From contig JAFREQ010000014.1 in NCBI GenBank assembly GCA_025331565.1, forward strand, positions 11,272,001 to 11,336,000: 64,000 nt of DNA. The letters run 5' to 3'. Of the stretch, positions 38,901 to 50,202 are shown piece by piece. Source of the DNA: Holacanthus passer (lineage: Eukaryota > Chordata > Actinopteri > Pomacanthidae). The notes under the pieces were generated by a model. That model was not told the origin of the DNA and made no database searches. It saw only the letters and a program-made list of their open reading frames with translations. The position numbers and the translations under genes are program-made. Within the stretch, counting starts at the first letter, position 1. Each line of letters opens with the position of its first letter.

Positions 38901-40430
38901 GGTGTTGCACAGATTCTCTCTGCAGCAGCTGACAAAGAAGCGCTCAAAGGAGGTGAAGCACTGCTCCCTGTAGTTAACTACGGAGAAACAGCCTCTCTCC
39001 TCATAGCCGAGCACCCAGGTGTAGAAGCAGATGTCTCCTCTGCAAGTTCCATTCACGCATGTGCCTTTCTCATTCTCGCATGTGCACAGCAGCTTCCCAT
39101 CATCTTCAGAGTCTGAAGTACAAGGAAGTACACAGAGAGAGAAAGGTGTCCACTCATGTGAGCGAGCACAGGAACAAAAGTAGCTGCATACATGCCAGTA
39201 CACATATAATTGCACAGTTCCATCAGTCAATAATACATTGTGAAACCTGCTGTAGATGATGATCTGGGGAATGTAAAAGAAAAGCGAGGCCAAACACATT
39301 GTGAATTATTATTCAGTGGTAAAGTGATAAGATTGGTGGTAAAGTGATAAACCATACTAGTAAAGAAACCTTGGTTTCCTCAAGGGGAAACCCTGGTGGT
39401 AATAGAGAGAGATATGTTAAGACATTTACTGGCAGCCACAAGGTTACACATAGATGAGAGAGGCCGAGTGGTTAAACAGGGGAGGTATCTTTGGTTTGAA
39501 ATTATATAGTACACAGTGTGTCTGGATGAGAGCTACAGAAAAATGAAACAACAAAAGAATGAACAGTCTGAATGACTAAATGAAGAGGTGTTCATGGTGA
39601 TTAGGGTACTTTTCCAGCCTAAACTCTCCATACCATGCAAGCCTCAGCATTATGGTACTCAAGATTTTCTTTGTTTTATAATAGAGGTAACCTCATTACC
39701 AACGTGTGTTTAGGAAGTAATGGCCAAGTCATTTATTAACCACACATTGTTGGTGTGTTCAAAACAAAACTCTACAGAAAGAACATTTAACATACAAATG
39801 AGCAGAAAAGCAAGATATCCTCCATCACACATTTTTATAAAGGACCATTTGACCAAAATGGTTAAAGCTGCATTCCGTAATTTCTGACCACTAGGAGGCA
39901 GACGGATTCTGACATGGAGCAACACAAGCATCCAATGGAAGACTTGTTTCTGACCACCTGACAGGTGTAAGTCCGGTATTCCCGAGCCTTTCAGTTGTGG
40001 TTTGGTCCACAAATACCTGAGCTGATATTCGACTGTCTTCACCAGCCACTCATTTACTTTAACTCTGTACTTCATGCCAGGTAGTTGTTGTACACTCTGC
40101 CTGTCTGAGCTTGTTGGAAACAGCTGCCTATTGTTTTACTGGTGAGAACTGGGACACTGAATCAGACCATCCATGTGTGAGCTGGAGAACCACAACAAAG
40201 AACTAAAAGCCACATAGTCAGTGAGCTCTGCTATACTAGTGACGGCTTCACATTGACGTGATTCAGTGTCAGTGTCAAAGGTTTCTTTTAATGAAGTTTT
40301 AATTGAATGGAACAAAGTCAATGCTCTTTATATATTTCCTACATCTGACCATTAACTTACCTGCATGGATAGCAGAGATCCCCAGAAGTGCCCCAACTAG
40401 CAGCACTGTGAGCAGAGCAGAGCTTCCCAT
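35963..40430 (-). CDS. acvrl1: ALK1-type activin receptor-like kinase 1, complete
   Basis: The endothelial type I receptor for BMP9/BMP10, signalling to SMAD1/5/9 in vascular development. Coding exons in transcript order (minus strand): 40361-40430, 38876-39112, 38313-38518, 38119-38218, 37886-38032, 37497-37772, 37137-37334, 36203-36333, 35963-36109. They sum to 1512 nt, or 503 residues plus TAG, equal to the usual ALK1 length. Signal peptide is about 1-23. The ectodomain is 24-102 with CTCENEKGTC...TCRG and CCRENLCN. The membrane segment is about 119-140, and the GS box is TSGSGTGLP (179-187). The kinase has the loop GTGRYG (205-210), Lys225, HRDLKSRN with Asp326, and DLG (344-346). The L45 loop ASDMTSKNSS and RRTIVNGIVEEYRPP match ALK1. 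The close relative acvr1 (ALK2) or fish acvr1l is possible from the ...EKLKRDI tail. The neighbours ankrd33 and acvr1b support acvrl1. Confidence 0.88.
39840..39925. repeat. Possible interspersed-repeat fragment in acvrl1 intron
   Basis: AAAGCTGCATTCCGTAATTT, then CTGACCACTAGGAGGCAGA, resembles a phrase often seen in fish interspersed repeats. The boundaries are unclear. Confidence 0.3.
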
Positions 40431-40432
40431 CT
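40361..40432 (-). CDS. acvrl1: acvrl1 first coding exon (signal peptide)
   Basis: The ATG is the complement of 40428-40430. Its acceptor (tttcacag|agATG) lies only 2 nt upstream, so the start codon is in the second exon of the transcript. It encodes MGSSALLTVLLVGALLGISA and splices with GCAG|GTAAG, phase 1, to D-S-E-D-D at 39112. Confidence 0.85.
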
Positions 40433-41552
40433 CTGTGAAACAGGAACAAAAGAATCAATAACAGTTAATATAATCAAATGATAATAAAACAATGAGCGTT
40501 GTCTCTTTATAAGGAGCTGTCATAATGAGGAGTAAGAGATTTACTTTGGCGAAGTAAGGGGGAAAAAAGGCAGTTTCGCTGACATTGAAACTGCTATGTG
40601 ATTGAAATGTACAGCATGTAACTTAATAGCAGTGTCTATGAGGAGTCGAGCAGTGGTTAAAGTCTGAGCTCTTTGGCAGAGGAAGCTATGAGGTCAAAAA
40701 CAACAGTCTGAGGTCCCAGCCTGTCTGCCTGTGTTGTAATTGCATTGGGTGGGAAAAGGGGGCTTAGGGGAAGGAGGCTGTAACAGCACTCCAGAGTGTT
40801 TGTGTATGTGTGCTGAGACTGCGTGTGGCGCTGTGCTACCCAGGCTCCAGGCCTGTCGACTCCTCCGCTGCCCCGCTCGCAGAGTAAATATTGATGGCTA
40901 CGCTTCCTGCCATTCAGCGGCCCCACCCGGCTGGCCGGCGAGACTCAGATCTGCTCATTGTTTAGGGCTGCATTGCTGAGGGTCACGCAAGCAGGAGGGC
41001 CGTCATACACAAACTCAGCCTTTCTCACTGCAGAAGCACAGTCTAGTTTGTAACTTGACACCCAGGTGAGCTTAGACATGCTACATTTAATTTAAATTGA
41101 GTAAAAAGTTATTAAATGTAGTTTATTTTTTAGCAAAGAACAAGATGAGTGCAATATTTTTAAAAACATAAAACACTGTTAAATATCATATGGTAACAGA
41201 TCCCACATTGACTATTTTATTGCGACATACATTGTGCGAAATATGAAGTAGGCCTAAATGAACATGTTTAGTTTTAAAAACAAATCTTGAGAGAGAAGTA
41301 GAGAAGAAGAGTCTTGAGTTTTTTTATATGCTCTCTGCACAATTTAGACTCTAAATCTTTGTGATTTCTTGTAAACAACTTTTGCAATCTCGCAGTCTTG
41401 TGGTTTGTCACCAAGGAATTACATAAACTAGAAAATTGGTGATTTATTCCCCATGCATTTAAAAAAGCAAACAAGCACACCATAGCACAAGCACACACAG
41501 AAACCTTGAGGTCTTTTAAGATCTTTCCTCACTATTGTTTAGCAGCAGTATT

Positions 41553-41592
41553 AAGATAAGATATTCCTTTATTAGTCCCACAATGGGGAAAT
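41553..41592 (-). mobile_element. 3' tail of a non-LTR retroelement, minus orientation
   Basis: AAGATAAGATATTCCTTTAT followed by TAGTCCCACAATGGGGAAAT is the reverse complement of the tail motif seen at 30935 and 55138. It is truncated just after the conserved block. Confidence 0.6.
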
Positions 41593-42227
41593 CCTACAAC
41601 CTAAAGAGCAGGTCTTGGAAATGCTGCTGTTTGAGAGCTGTTGAGAGTCAGGAGCAGTTTAGCTTTCTTTAGACTTTAATAATTTCTTTAATAATCTGAG
41701 TGCATAGAGAAAATGATGGTTGCTTGTATTATATGTAACCTGAGGTCTATATAAATAAATCATTATACAAAATGTGTGCAATTGGGTGGATTGCAAAGAT
41801 GGCCGCCAATCAGGCTGTGGACAAGTGTGCACACAGATACACGAGACAGCTGCCACAGAGGCCGACTGAAGTCCAAAAAGGATACGAGATGGTTCACATT
41901 GCTGACACCTACAATTGGCTTTTGAGTCTTTTTCCTGTGTCACTGCCCAAAGAACAACGCAGGATAACACAGAGCTACAAAGTTTTACAGGTCTAGTTTT
42001 CTGTTAATGTCTTAACAGAAATAAAGTATAAAATCAAATTTGGGATGCACTTTGAGCGAAGCACAGTTTACATTGAAGACCTGCAACACATTTTTCCTAC
42101 CTAAAGGCAGACTTTGATGTTATGAGAAAATCAAATAAGAAACTTAAATTTGGATATAAGTGGTACTTCACAAAATTAACTCAACTTAAGGTCATACAGT
42201 TACCAGCACGTCTGTCACCTCATAGCA

Positions 42228-42410
42228 AGAAGGTCCTCTGTGGATTTCCTCCGGGTGCATGCAGGTTAACTGGTGACTTTAAACTGCCCATAGGTGTAAA
42301 TGTAAGAGACAATGACTCTTTGTCACTGCGTGTTAACCCTGTGATAAACTGCTGACCTGTCAGGGGTGTATGAAGTGGTTATAAAGCATAAAATGGAATG
42401 GAATGAATAA
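42228..42410 (+). mobile_element. Degraded copy of a common teleost interspersed repeat
   Basis: The order of phrases GGATTTCCTCCGGGTGCATG, AGGTTAACTGGTGACTTTAA, ACTGCCCATAGGTGTAAATG and GACCTGTCAGGGGTGTA matches a very frequent fish repeat (fragments of 'mean TTTCCTCCGGGTGC... GACCTGTCCAGGGTGTA'). It is recalled from general knowledge; the family name is not assigned. Confidence 0.6.
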
Positions 42411-44513
42411 TGTTCGGAAAGCTCTAGAAGTTGAGGAAAGGCGGGTGAAAATCATTGTAATGTGTCATTGACTGGATCAGTTATAAGTAATGCCATTATA
42501 ACTGCATTACTCTGGTAAAATCCAAAAACATTGTCTTTTCAATAGTTTTATAAATGTTATAAATGCCACTTAGCCTGTTTGTAGCTTAAAGAATAAAAGC
42601 AGTCCGGCTCATGACTGCACATTTTAAATACATTTTTTCTGTTAGTTACCAGAACAAAATCTCATTTACAGATCTAATCAAATAAAGCAAGTACTGAGTT
42701 GTGCCAATGATTTACATTCATATTATGCTTAAGGACAACAATTCACATCACTAGGATGCATAGACAATCAGATTTAACTGGGAAAATTCTATCTATATTC
42801 AGTCCTACACATATATATTATAATGGCAGTATAAGTGTATAAGCACACGTGAACAGCACACCATATTTTATCTTCATCAAATATTCTTACAGAAATAGTT
42901 ATCCTACCTCATGTCTCTCACAGCAAATAACCCTTGAACTGCACACATCTGGCAGTGGAACTGGTACATGTCAGCACAAAACTACGGATATCCTCCTTTG
43001 GTTATGATGCATCTAGCTAGATGCATTTAGGTACAAACTACAGGAACCTTAGTCCTTTCATTTAATCACGCTTAATGTCACAGAAGAGAAGCCACAGGAG
43101 TGAAATTGCTTTGCATGAATATCTGTGTTTTAAAAGTTAAAAAAAAAGTTTGGTGCTTTTCTTTATTTTTCAATCCTGTTTTACCGGTTTTCTTTTTAAA
43201 AAACCATCTATCTAAACGTCTGAACGGTCTGACAAAATATCTTTATCCTTTCCTCCTATTAGCTGTTAGGCTGCAGCTCACGATGAGATCTCGCTGCACT
43301 CAGCTCGAACTCGCTAAAACCACAAGCCATATATTACCAAAAAGAGACAAGCACTTCCTGTATCATGCAGCCTAAATGTCAGTAGTGGTTAATCTGTGGG
43401 TCCCGTGGAGGAATAGCCTAAACAAAACTCCACCCACAGAATGAACTTGTGCATGACTGTGTCTTATTTCTCCAGCCATCGTTTTTATCATCCGCAGGGT
43501 CCCGACATAGGAGAGAGCAGTAATCACATCCTCCATCGAAGGCATCCTGACTTTAGACTCCAGAACACTTCCTCTCTGAGCTCTCTCCTGTTTGTCTCCA
43601 TTCTGTCCGACGCTACACCCGTGTGACCCAAGGGGAAAAGATCCATTGTCATCTCTTCCTCTCATCTACAGAGCTCTGACTCCGGGAGGCAGATCTTTCA
43701 TTCCATCTGGATGACTGTGTGGTTACAGTGGTGGATGGTGGGGGCATGGCATAGCACAGCAGCCTCCCACAGCCCCTCCACTGGGGCCTCATCACAACGA
43801 AAAGCCCTATAACACTGAAGCCTCTGGAAAGTAACTTTAAGCAGTGTTACTGTAAAAGCTGCCATCATGTGGTTTAAATGGCAAGACAATATTACATTCA
43901 GTTCTGTTCTAATGACTTTGCCACACATTTAAAACGCTTCTCTTCTGTGTGTTTTTTAAGTGGTTAAAAACCTCTAAATCTGTAATCCAGTGATTGTGAC
44001 CGTCTGCTAGTTACAGCGACGAACTGATAGTATCTTCATTTCACAGACAAAGCTAGGCTTGGCAAGCTTTATGGCTCAGTGGCTGTCTGCATGCTCTCAC
44101 ATGCATACCTACAATGAATGCATATCTGGGGAAGAAAGGGAGACCTCAGACATACTGTGCACACAAATTGTTTTTTGCTTCAAAAGAAGAAGAAGTAGCA
44201 GAAGAAGACGAAATGAAGGTGACAAATACATTGAGGTTTGGCTATGAGAACGAGTGACACACACCTGACGCCATGTACCAACAATAGCACCGACCTGGAA
44301 AAAACCTATGTGACTTCCATCATGACCTATACACAAAGTGTGTACGTGTGTGTGTAGGATGGGTGAAAGAAAAGGGGCAAAAAATATGCGGGAGGGAGAA
44401 ACAGCTAAGCTAAGTTTTACAGTCATAAGATACAGACCAACATCTCCAGGAAATATGCAAATTCTGCACATTTGAGGTATGAACGTTTCACCCCAACGTG
44501 TTACCACAAAGTA

Positions 44514-44850
44514 CAGGCCAAAGGTGAAGGAAGTATTCAGATCCTTTACAAGTAAAAGTCTTGCACTCAAAATCTTAATGAAGCATAAACATATATCATG
44601 ACTAAATGCACTGCTTAAGGTATCGAAATTACTTATTATGTAGCCTGTCAGAGTTGTATTATTCTATATTATATAATTAAAGTATTACTGCTTAATTAAC
44701 ATTTAAGCAGCAGTTTAATGCTGTAGCTGTTCGAGTTATTTTCAACTATTTTAAATCCTGTTGGGTTGTTTAATCTATACAAGTCATGTTCATAAGATGT
44801 TCATGGGTATTCCTATATATGCAAAATCTTAATTTGTAAAAGTGACTTTT
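44514..44850 (+). mobile_element. Degraded teleost interspersed repeat
   Basis: The stretch contains GAAGTATTCAGATCCTTTAC, CAAGTAAAAGTCTTGCA, ATTTAAGCAGCAGTTTAATG and TGTTGGGTTGTTTAATCTAT in that order. These are landmarks of a widespread non-autonomous fish element. Identification rests on remembered consensus phrases. Confidence 0.5.
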
Positions 44851-45720
44851 ACAAATTACAGCTTGATTGATACTGGAGTTTTGAGGCTGATACCAATATT
44901 TGAGTGTTTAAAAATATGCTATCAGTTGACAGTCTTTTTATTTGATTAGAATTCCTTAATTTGTTTTAACAATTATGCATTGATCAGGGCATTTTATAGT
45001 TAATAAATAAATCAGTGCTCCATGGTGGACAAACTACTGTTTGTAATGAAAACACTGCTTTTAAACCTCAAACACATCTTTGGCTTTTCAGTGCCACTTC
45101 TCTTTGCATATCAGGTGTGACATGACATACATGACATACCTTACAATAAACTAATATCGGCCAGTTTATCAGCTTTATCTGTCTATTTGCCTCTTTAATG
45201 TTGTGGACCAGAAGTGAGCAGGATCATATGGAAATACTCAAGTTTAGTAGAAACAAATCAACAGTGAACATAAAGCACAAATGCAGCAGATCAACAACCT
45301 ACAATCAACATAAAGTATAGCCTGCTTCAATATACTTTAAAGTACTTTCCACAACTGATATAGGCAGATGTACTGTATTCCTTTGTGCAATGTGGAGTTC
45401 AATAAACACAACTGATTATGGCTGCCTTGATGGTATGAATGATAAAACAAGCATCAGTACACATGATGCAAAAGCTGCACAAATCTCAGCTTCTAGACAG
45501 TTAATAAAATGTGAAAAAGCCTGAGATGACAGCTCAGTTTGCTGCGGTCCGTGTGTGCTTGGGTCAGGCAGGTCTCCTCTGGACACCTGTCGGTTCACAT
45601 CTGGAAACACGTGGACTGCTGTGTGCAGCTGTCAGAGGTGACTTAGCCTCCAGCGTTAGCTACAGGTTATAGCAACATTTTAAGCTAGCGTCCAACACAG
45701 CGTTAACAACATTAGCTTAC

Positions 45721-46000
45721 CTGTTTCCTGCTCGCCTTTTAACTCGACAGCCGCACGTCTCCCATAGCAAAGTTGGCTTCAAGTAGCCGAAGTATTTGAA
45801 ACATTTAACCCGAGATTGACTCCGTTTGTAAGAGTTAAATCAGCTTTTAAAGGAGGACAGAGAGAGTTCACATCCTTTCCTGCTTCGGCTAAAACCAGCC
45901 GTCGCTTCTGGGAAAAAGTTCGTCTTAGCTCCACAAAAAATTTAAACTCCTCACTCGTTTAGCAACAAGTGAGTGTTTCTAAAAGAGACAAGACGTTAGA
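45721..46000 (-). other. acvrl1: Probable non-coding first exon of acvrl1
   Basis: Read on the minus strand, ...GAGCAGGAAACAG|GTAAGCTAATG gives a strong splice donor at 45719-45720. The acvrl1 coding start sits 2 nt after an acceptor, which requires an upstream exon; this is the best donor seen in the upstream interval. The upstream end of the exon is unknown, so the given end is nominal. Confidence 0.45.
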
Positions 46001-46140
46001 AATGACAAAATTAACTTGTAGTTGGAGGACAAACTTAAAAAAAAGTCTATCTCATCTCGGTCCAAATCTGCGCTGATGAACACGAACCAGCTCCTTCCGC
46101 CTCTCTGCTCTCCTATGAAGTCTGTTTGTGTTGCTGTCTT
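46001..46140 (-). promoter_or_regulatory. acvrl1: Putative acvrl1 promoter region
   Basis: Sequence just upstream of the inferred first exon. It contains several TTCC/GGAA cores that could bind ETS factors, which are known regulators of endothelial genes. No TATA box was evident. This is inference only. Confidence 0.25.
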
Positions 46141-46747
46141 AAGGTCCAGATCCAGAGGACAGATTACATATTTTTAAGCAGTATACAGTCTCGTCCCACC
46201 CCTCATTGTCCCCTCCAGTCTGCTCAGCCCGGAATGTGTTCTCATAGCGGTTTTCCTGTTGCTCGCCAAACCTCTCATTTTCCTCTTTCCCCTGTGGACG
46301 AGTGTCACCGGCAGGAATGCGCTTCAAAGAGCCCACCATAACACAACAACACGACTGAGAGCGAGAGCGTCTCACTCTGACGTCACACTATCACCCATCT
46401 GATCAGCATTAAGATCCTCTGCAGACATTTTTAAAAACATGAAAAAAACGTCCTGCTCTCCTATGCACATGCAATAATTTTCCTTTCTTTTGCTAAACCT
46501 GCATTAACATGTCAGATGCTTTTATTTTGTCAGGGTGAACTCTTATACAGTAACATTATCATTTATTCAGAGTTTTCAGTCTCTTTTAGCTCTGTTTTTG
46601 GTCTCCACCAACCCCACAGATCATTTTTCCTAAAGGTACTCGCAAATTACACAGTGTGGTATTTTATGTTCTTTTATGTTTTGTTATTCTGTTATTTAAT
46701 GTGATATTTGTTATATGTTTGTAACACAACAAATCCCAGTTTAAGAG

Positions 46748-46802
<55 letters not shown>

Positions 46803-48534
46803 CACCATCTAGTTGCTTACTTTGTCCATCAGCTGAGTAGGTAGAGCACAGTGGATTTTTGGACATGTCTCTCTGTTAAAAACAATGCTAATAGAGCAGA
46901 GAGAGTGAACAAAAACAGTAAAGTTAATTAGCTAAAGCTCACTATAAAACTTTGTAAAACACACATTGTTTTCACATTGTCATCTGAGCCATAGTCAAAC
47001 ACTGATAATAATTGCTTTAACTGCGGTGCAAAGTGTCTCCCACTTTACTGAAAAGTCCATTCTCAGAGTATGTCCACATCACCCTTGTGTATGTTGCAAA
47101 TTGAACCACTACTGACGTCCAAACTAAGTGCGATGCTGCAAAATCATGCTCATACGTGTAAGTCTTAAAGTCAGATTCAAGGTAAACACAGAAAACTTAA
47201 ACCACTTAACCCTGCTTATCAGTGTATTTTATGTATGTGGTGAGTATTGTAATCCCTTCAAATTAAGGATAACACAAGAAAATGTTTTTCTGTTCCAGCA
47301 GATGTGGCAGTCAAAGGGTGTCTTTGTCTCTTGGGTGCTGTGTGAAAACCCTTCATTCGGCAGAGAGATGTCTTCATGTCTGTAATATAAATTCCCCTCC
47401 TTGTTCTCAGACTCTGTAATCTCTCCGTTTTTGGCGTATGGCTGAAGAAACAGCTGGAAGTGCTCACATCAGCTGTCATGTTGAAAAGAGGGCAAATTGT
47501 TGTTCTTTTTTTTAATCAGCACTTATTTTTCTTTGCTTCTAATCTCTGTGGTTCAAAGAGCCCCTCTGTCCTATTCCCTCAAGGTTTGTTCCTAAAAAGC
47601 CTCCATGTGTTGTATAATCTACTGGAGCAGTGGAAATGTGATATTGCCTCAGTAGACATTTTTTCATTCTGTCAGTTTTGGATGCAAATCTTGATTAGGA
47701 GACAACTTGTTTTACTCCCACTTTAATACTATTAGTCAATATTTTACTGTGGACAACATGACACACAGCACTCAAAGTCAAAATGTAATCTGACTGTAGT
47801 TATATTCATGCAGTATGATACCTCATTTTCATAGGTCAAAATCTGTACAATCTGTTCCAGTCTACGTGTTACAACTACATGAGGATATGTGTTTACAGTT
47901 TCCATAGACATGGTTAAAGTCGAATGTGTTTATTCATTGAATTCTAGAGAAGTTTATTCTCAAGTACGCAAGTTCCCTCTTGTAAAGAGGAAGTGAGCCA
48001 CGATACTAAAAACATAATGTGTCACTCTTGGAAAGCCCAGCTGCAGCATGTTTTCATATAGATCATTCTATGAAATATTCTCCAACCAATCAAAGCAGCC
48101 ATTTTCCTTCTCTGTTACAACCAATTAAAGCTAATTGTTATGTAATGACACTTCACATTGGATTAAAAGATTACAGGCCAGGGTTCAAAGGTCATCCCAT
48201 GCCACTCTGGAGAGTGCATTATAGGTTTCCTTAAGTAGTTCAGAGTTACTTTATTGTGGAAGAGTAAGCAAGGTTACGTGCCAGACAACAGGCTCAGTCA
48301 CATGCACGCCACTTCAGGAAATGTCACAGTTCAAGTGTGTAAATATTCATGTCACAAAATAGAAAAATGTTTCGGTCAGTGAGAGCATTGTCGAGGTGCA
48401 ATATTTAAAATCTTCTCACCAAATGTGCACTGTGTTCCTTAACCACACAAAACACACTAATATACATTACTGTGGCACTTTCACATCACCAAATCTGACA
48501 TAGAAGTTCAGCACAGTGAAGAAAAACAAACTTG
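46141..48534. other. Intergenic region ankrd33-acvrl1
   Basis: A/T-rich sequence. The only clear feature is the ATCT microsatellite (46748-46802). Small ORFs show no recognisable domain. Confidence 0.65.
46748..46802. repeat. (ATCT)n microsatellite, about 14 units
   Basis: An uninterrupted tetranucleotide repeat of 55 bp. Likely polymorphic. Confidence 0.97.
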
Positions 48535-50202
48535 CAAAGATCAGTAAATTTATTCCAAGCTTGCATACAAACACACATTTTATCTGTCTCACACTTTATC
48601 GAGTTGTAGAGAACCTGAGCTTTCTCTTGCTTTCACTTTATGATGAACAACCCCAGAAATGATCCTTTGTTTTTGTTTAAAAACAGCATCTAAATACATT
48701 ATCTTTTAGACAACATGTGTAAATATGTTCTGCTGTAATTAGCTGCATGAATTATTAGTTTTAGCAATTACCAAGTTGATCTTTCCTGAGTAACATTATG
48801 TACAAATGGTTTGTTTGCAATGCAAAGGTAACTCAAACACTGTACATTAATCAGCGGTAGACTGAGGAGTTGTATACCAGTGAGCAGTTTTCCTCATGAT
48901 CAGACAAAATGTTACAGATATGGCTCAGTTCCTTTTTCTGTATCTCCGCTGCCTACATTATGCACAGTTTGGAATATTAGTCCTGTCAAGAAGATATAAT
49001 AAAGGCATCCGGTAGATGCTACATGTTGCGCACAGTGAAGACTGGATAACTTTTATGGAAGCAGAATAAAAATGAATTAGATAAGACCCAAAATGTCGAC
49101 TGATTTCCTTTGTAAAATGCTGCAAAATGAACTTTGACCCAAGGAATTATAATTTTGAGGCGCAGTTAAGATTTGTAAGCTCAAAAAAATAACTTTGCCT
49201 TTGCCATACTAGTGGTGACTGAGAGACCACTAGAGTTGTCTACTGACTGAGCAGTTTTGATCACAGTAATACTATGATTTACTTCCTGTTTCTGAATCTT
49301 GGCTGTGCGTCACGGCTGTACTGCGTGAAGCAGAAAAACCCTGCCAAACAAAAGCTTTCCACAGACACTGCGTGTGACAGAAAGGTTAGATTAACTTTCT
49401 ATAAGTAAAAAAATATGCTTTTGACAAAAGTCAAATGGACCAGGTTATATTCTCAGTCAGAAGAGTTTGAAATTTTTAAACCCTAAACAAGTGATTTTAA
49501 CTCTGGACTGATGACAGCACTTGGCCTCTTGAGTGACTTTTCAATCAATTTAGATTTCCATGATTTCCTGAGATGAGTTTAGCTTCAACTTAACATTGAC
49601 ACAATCCCTCTTGTGCCGTCTGTGCGCCACTTTCTGTGACAGTTCATAGGTACAGTGAGATGCCATTTAAAAGATCAAAAGTTTAAGAATCATAAAATAG
49701 TTCAGTGCTGATGCAGCTTTACTTTGGTTGTCTTGCAGTTGAATACCATGAGCTACTTGTAAGTCATTCACAATAGACAGATATTTGGAAGGATTTTCTC
49801 TTCCAAATGTAGTGTTTTCAAAATGAAATAATATCATTCAGTTTAACTTTGCATCCCCATGAGACTTAATCTACCAATCCACCAGGGTAGGAGTAGCAAT
49901 TAGGAAATGTTCATACTAAGACATGTCACCATATCTCCAAAACCAAATCTCATTTGGTTAACATCATTTTCAGCTTTCCAAAGCCGTTGGAAAAATACAT
50001 CACATCTAGCAAATTCAAGTCATTCCAGTTTTCTCATGTTCAAGTTCAAACCCATCGATGGGTTTTAATTGTCCGTTGCTCACTTCCGATTGTTTTGCAA
50101 TTCCTTTTTCTTCCATTAAAACTTGCCTCAGAGTCACTGTAATCACATGCTCATTCCTCATGCATGATGTTACCACAGTAATAGTTTCTGAGGAAAAGTG
50201 TT
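48535..50202 (-). other. ankrd33: Probable ankrd33 3' UTR
   Basis: Non-coding sequence below the stop codon. AATAAA on the minus strand (plus tttatt, 48549-48554) would give a 3' UTR of about 1.65 kb. The extent is inferred, and no other gene was seen in it. Confidence 0.4.

Larger units (their letters stand above)
40433..45720 (-). other. acvrl1: acvrl1 intron 1 (5.3 kb, inferred) with degraded repeats
   Basis: Between the inferred non-coding exon and the coding exon. It holds a reversed retroelement tail (41553-41592), degraded fish interspersed repeats (about 42228-42410 and 44514-44850) and otherwise A/T-rich sequence. No independent gene was recognised. Confidence 0.55.

Noticed and set aside
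35963..40430. Assignment of the second receptor as acvr1 (ALK2) or fish acvr1l
   Set aside because: The C-terminal KLKRDI is somewhat ALK2-like, but the activation-segment text HSQSHDYLDVGNNPR, RRTIVNGIVEEYRPP, the ectodomain spacing and the ankrd33/acvr1b neighbours fit acvrl1 better; kept as an alternative only.
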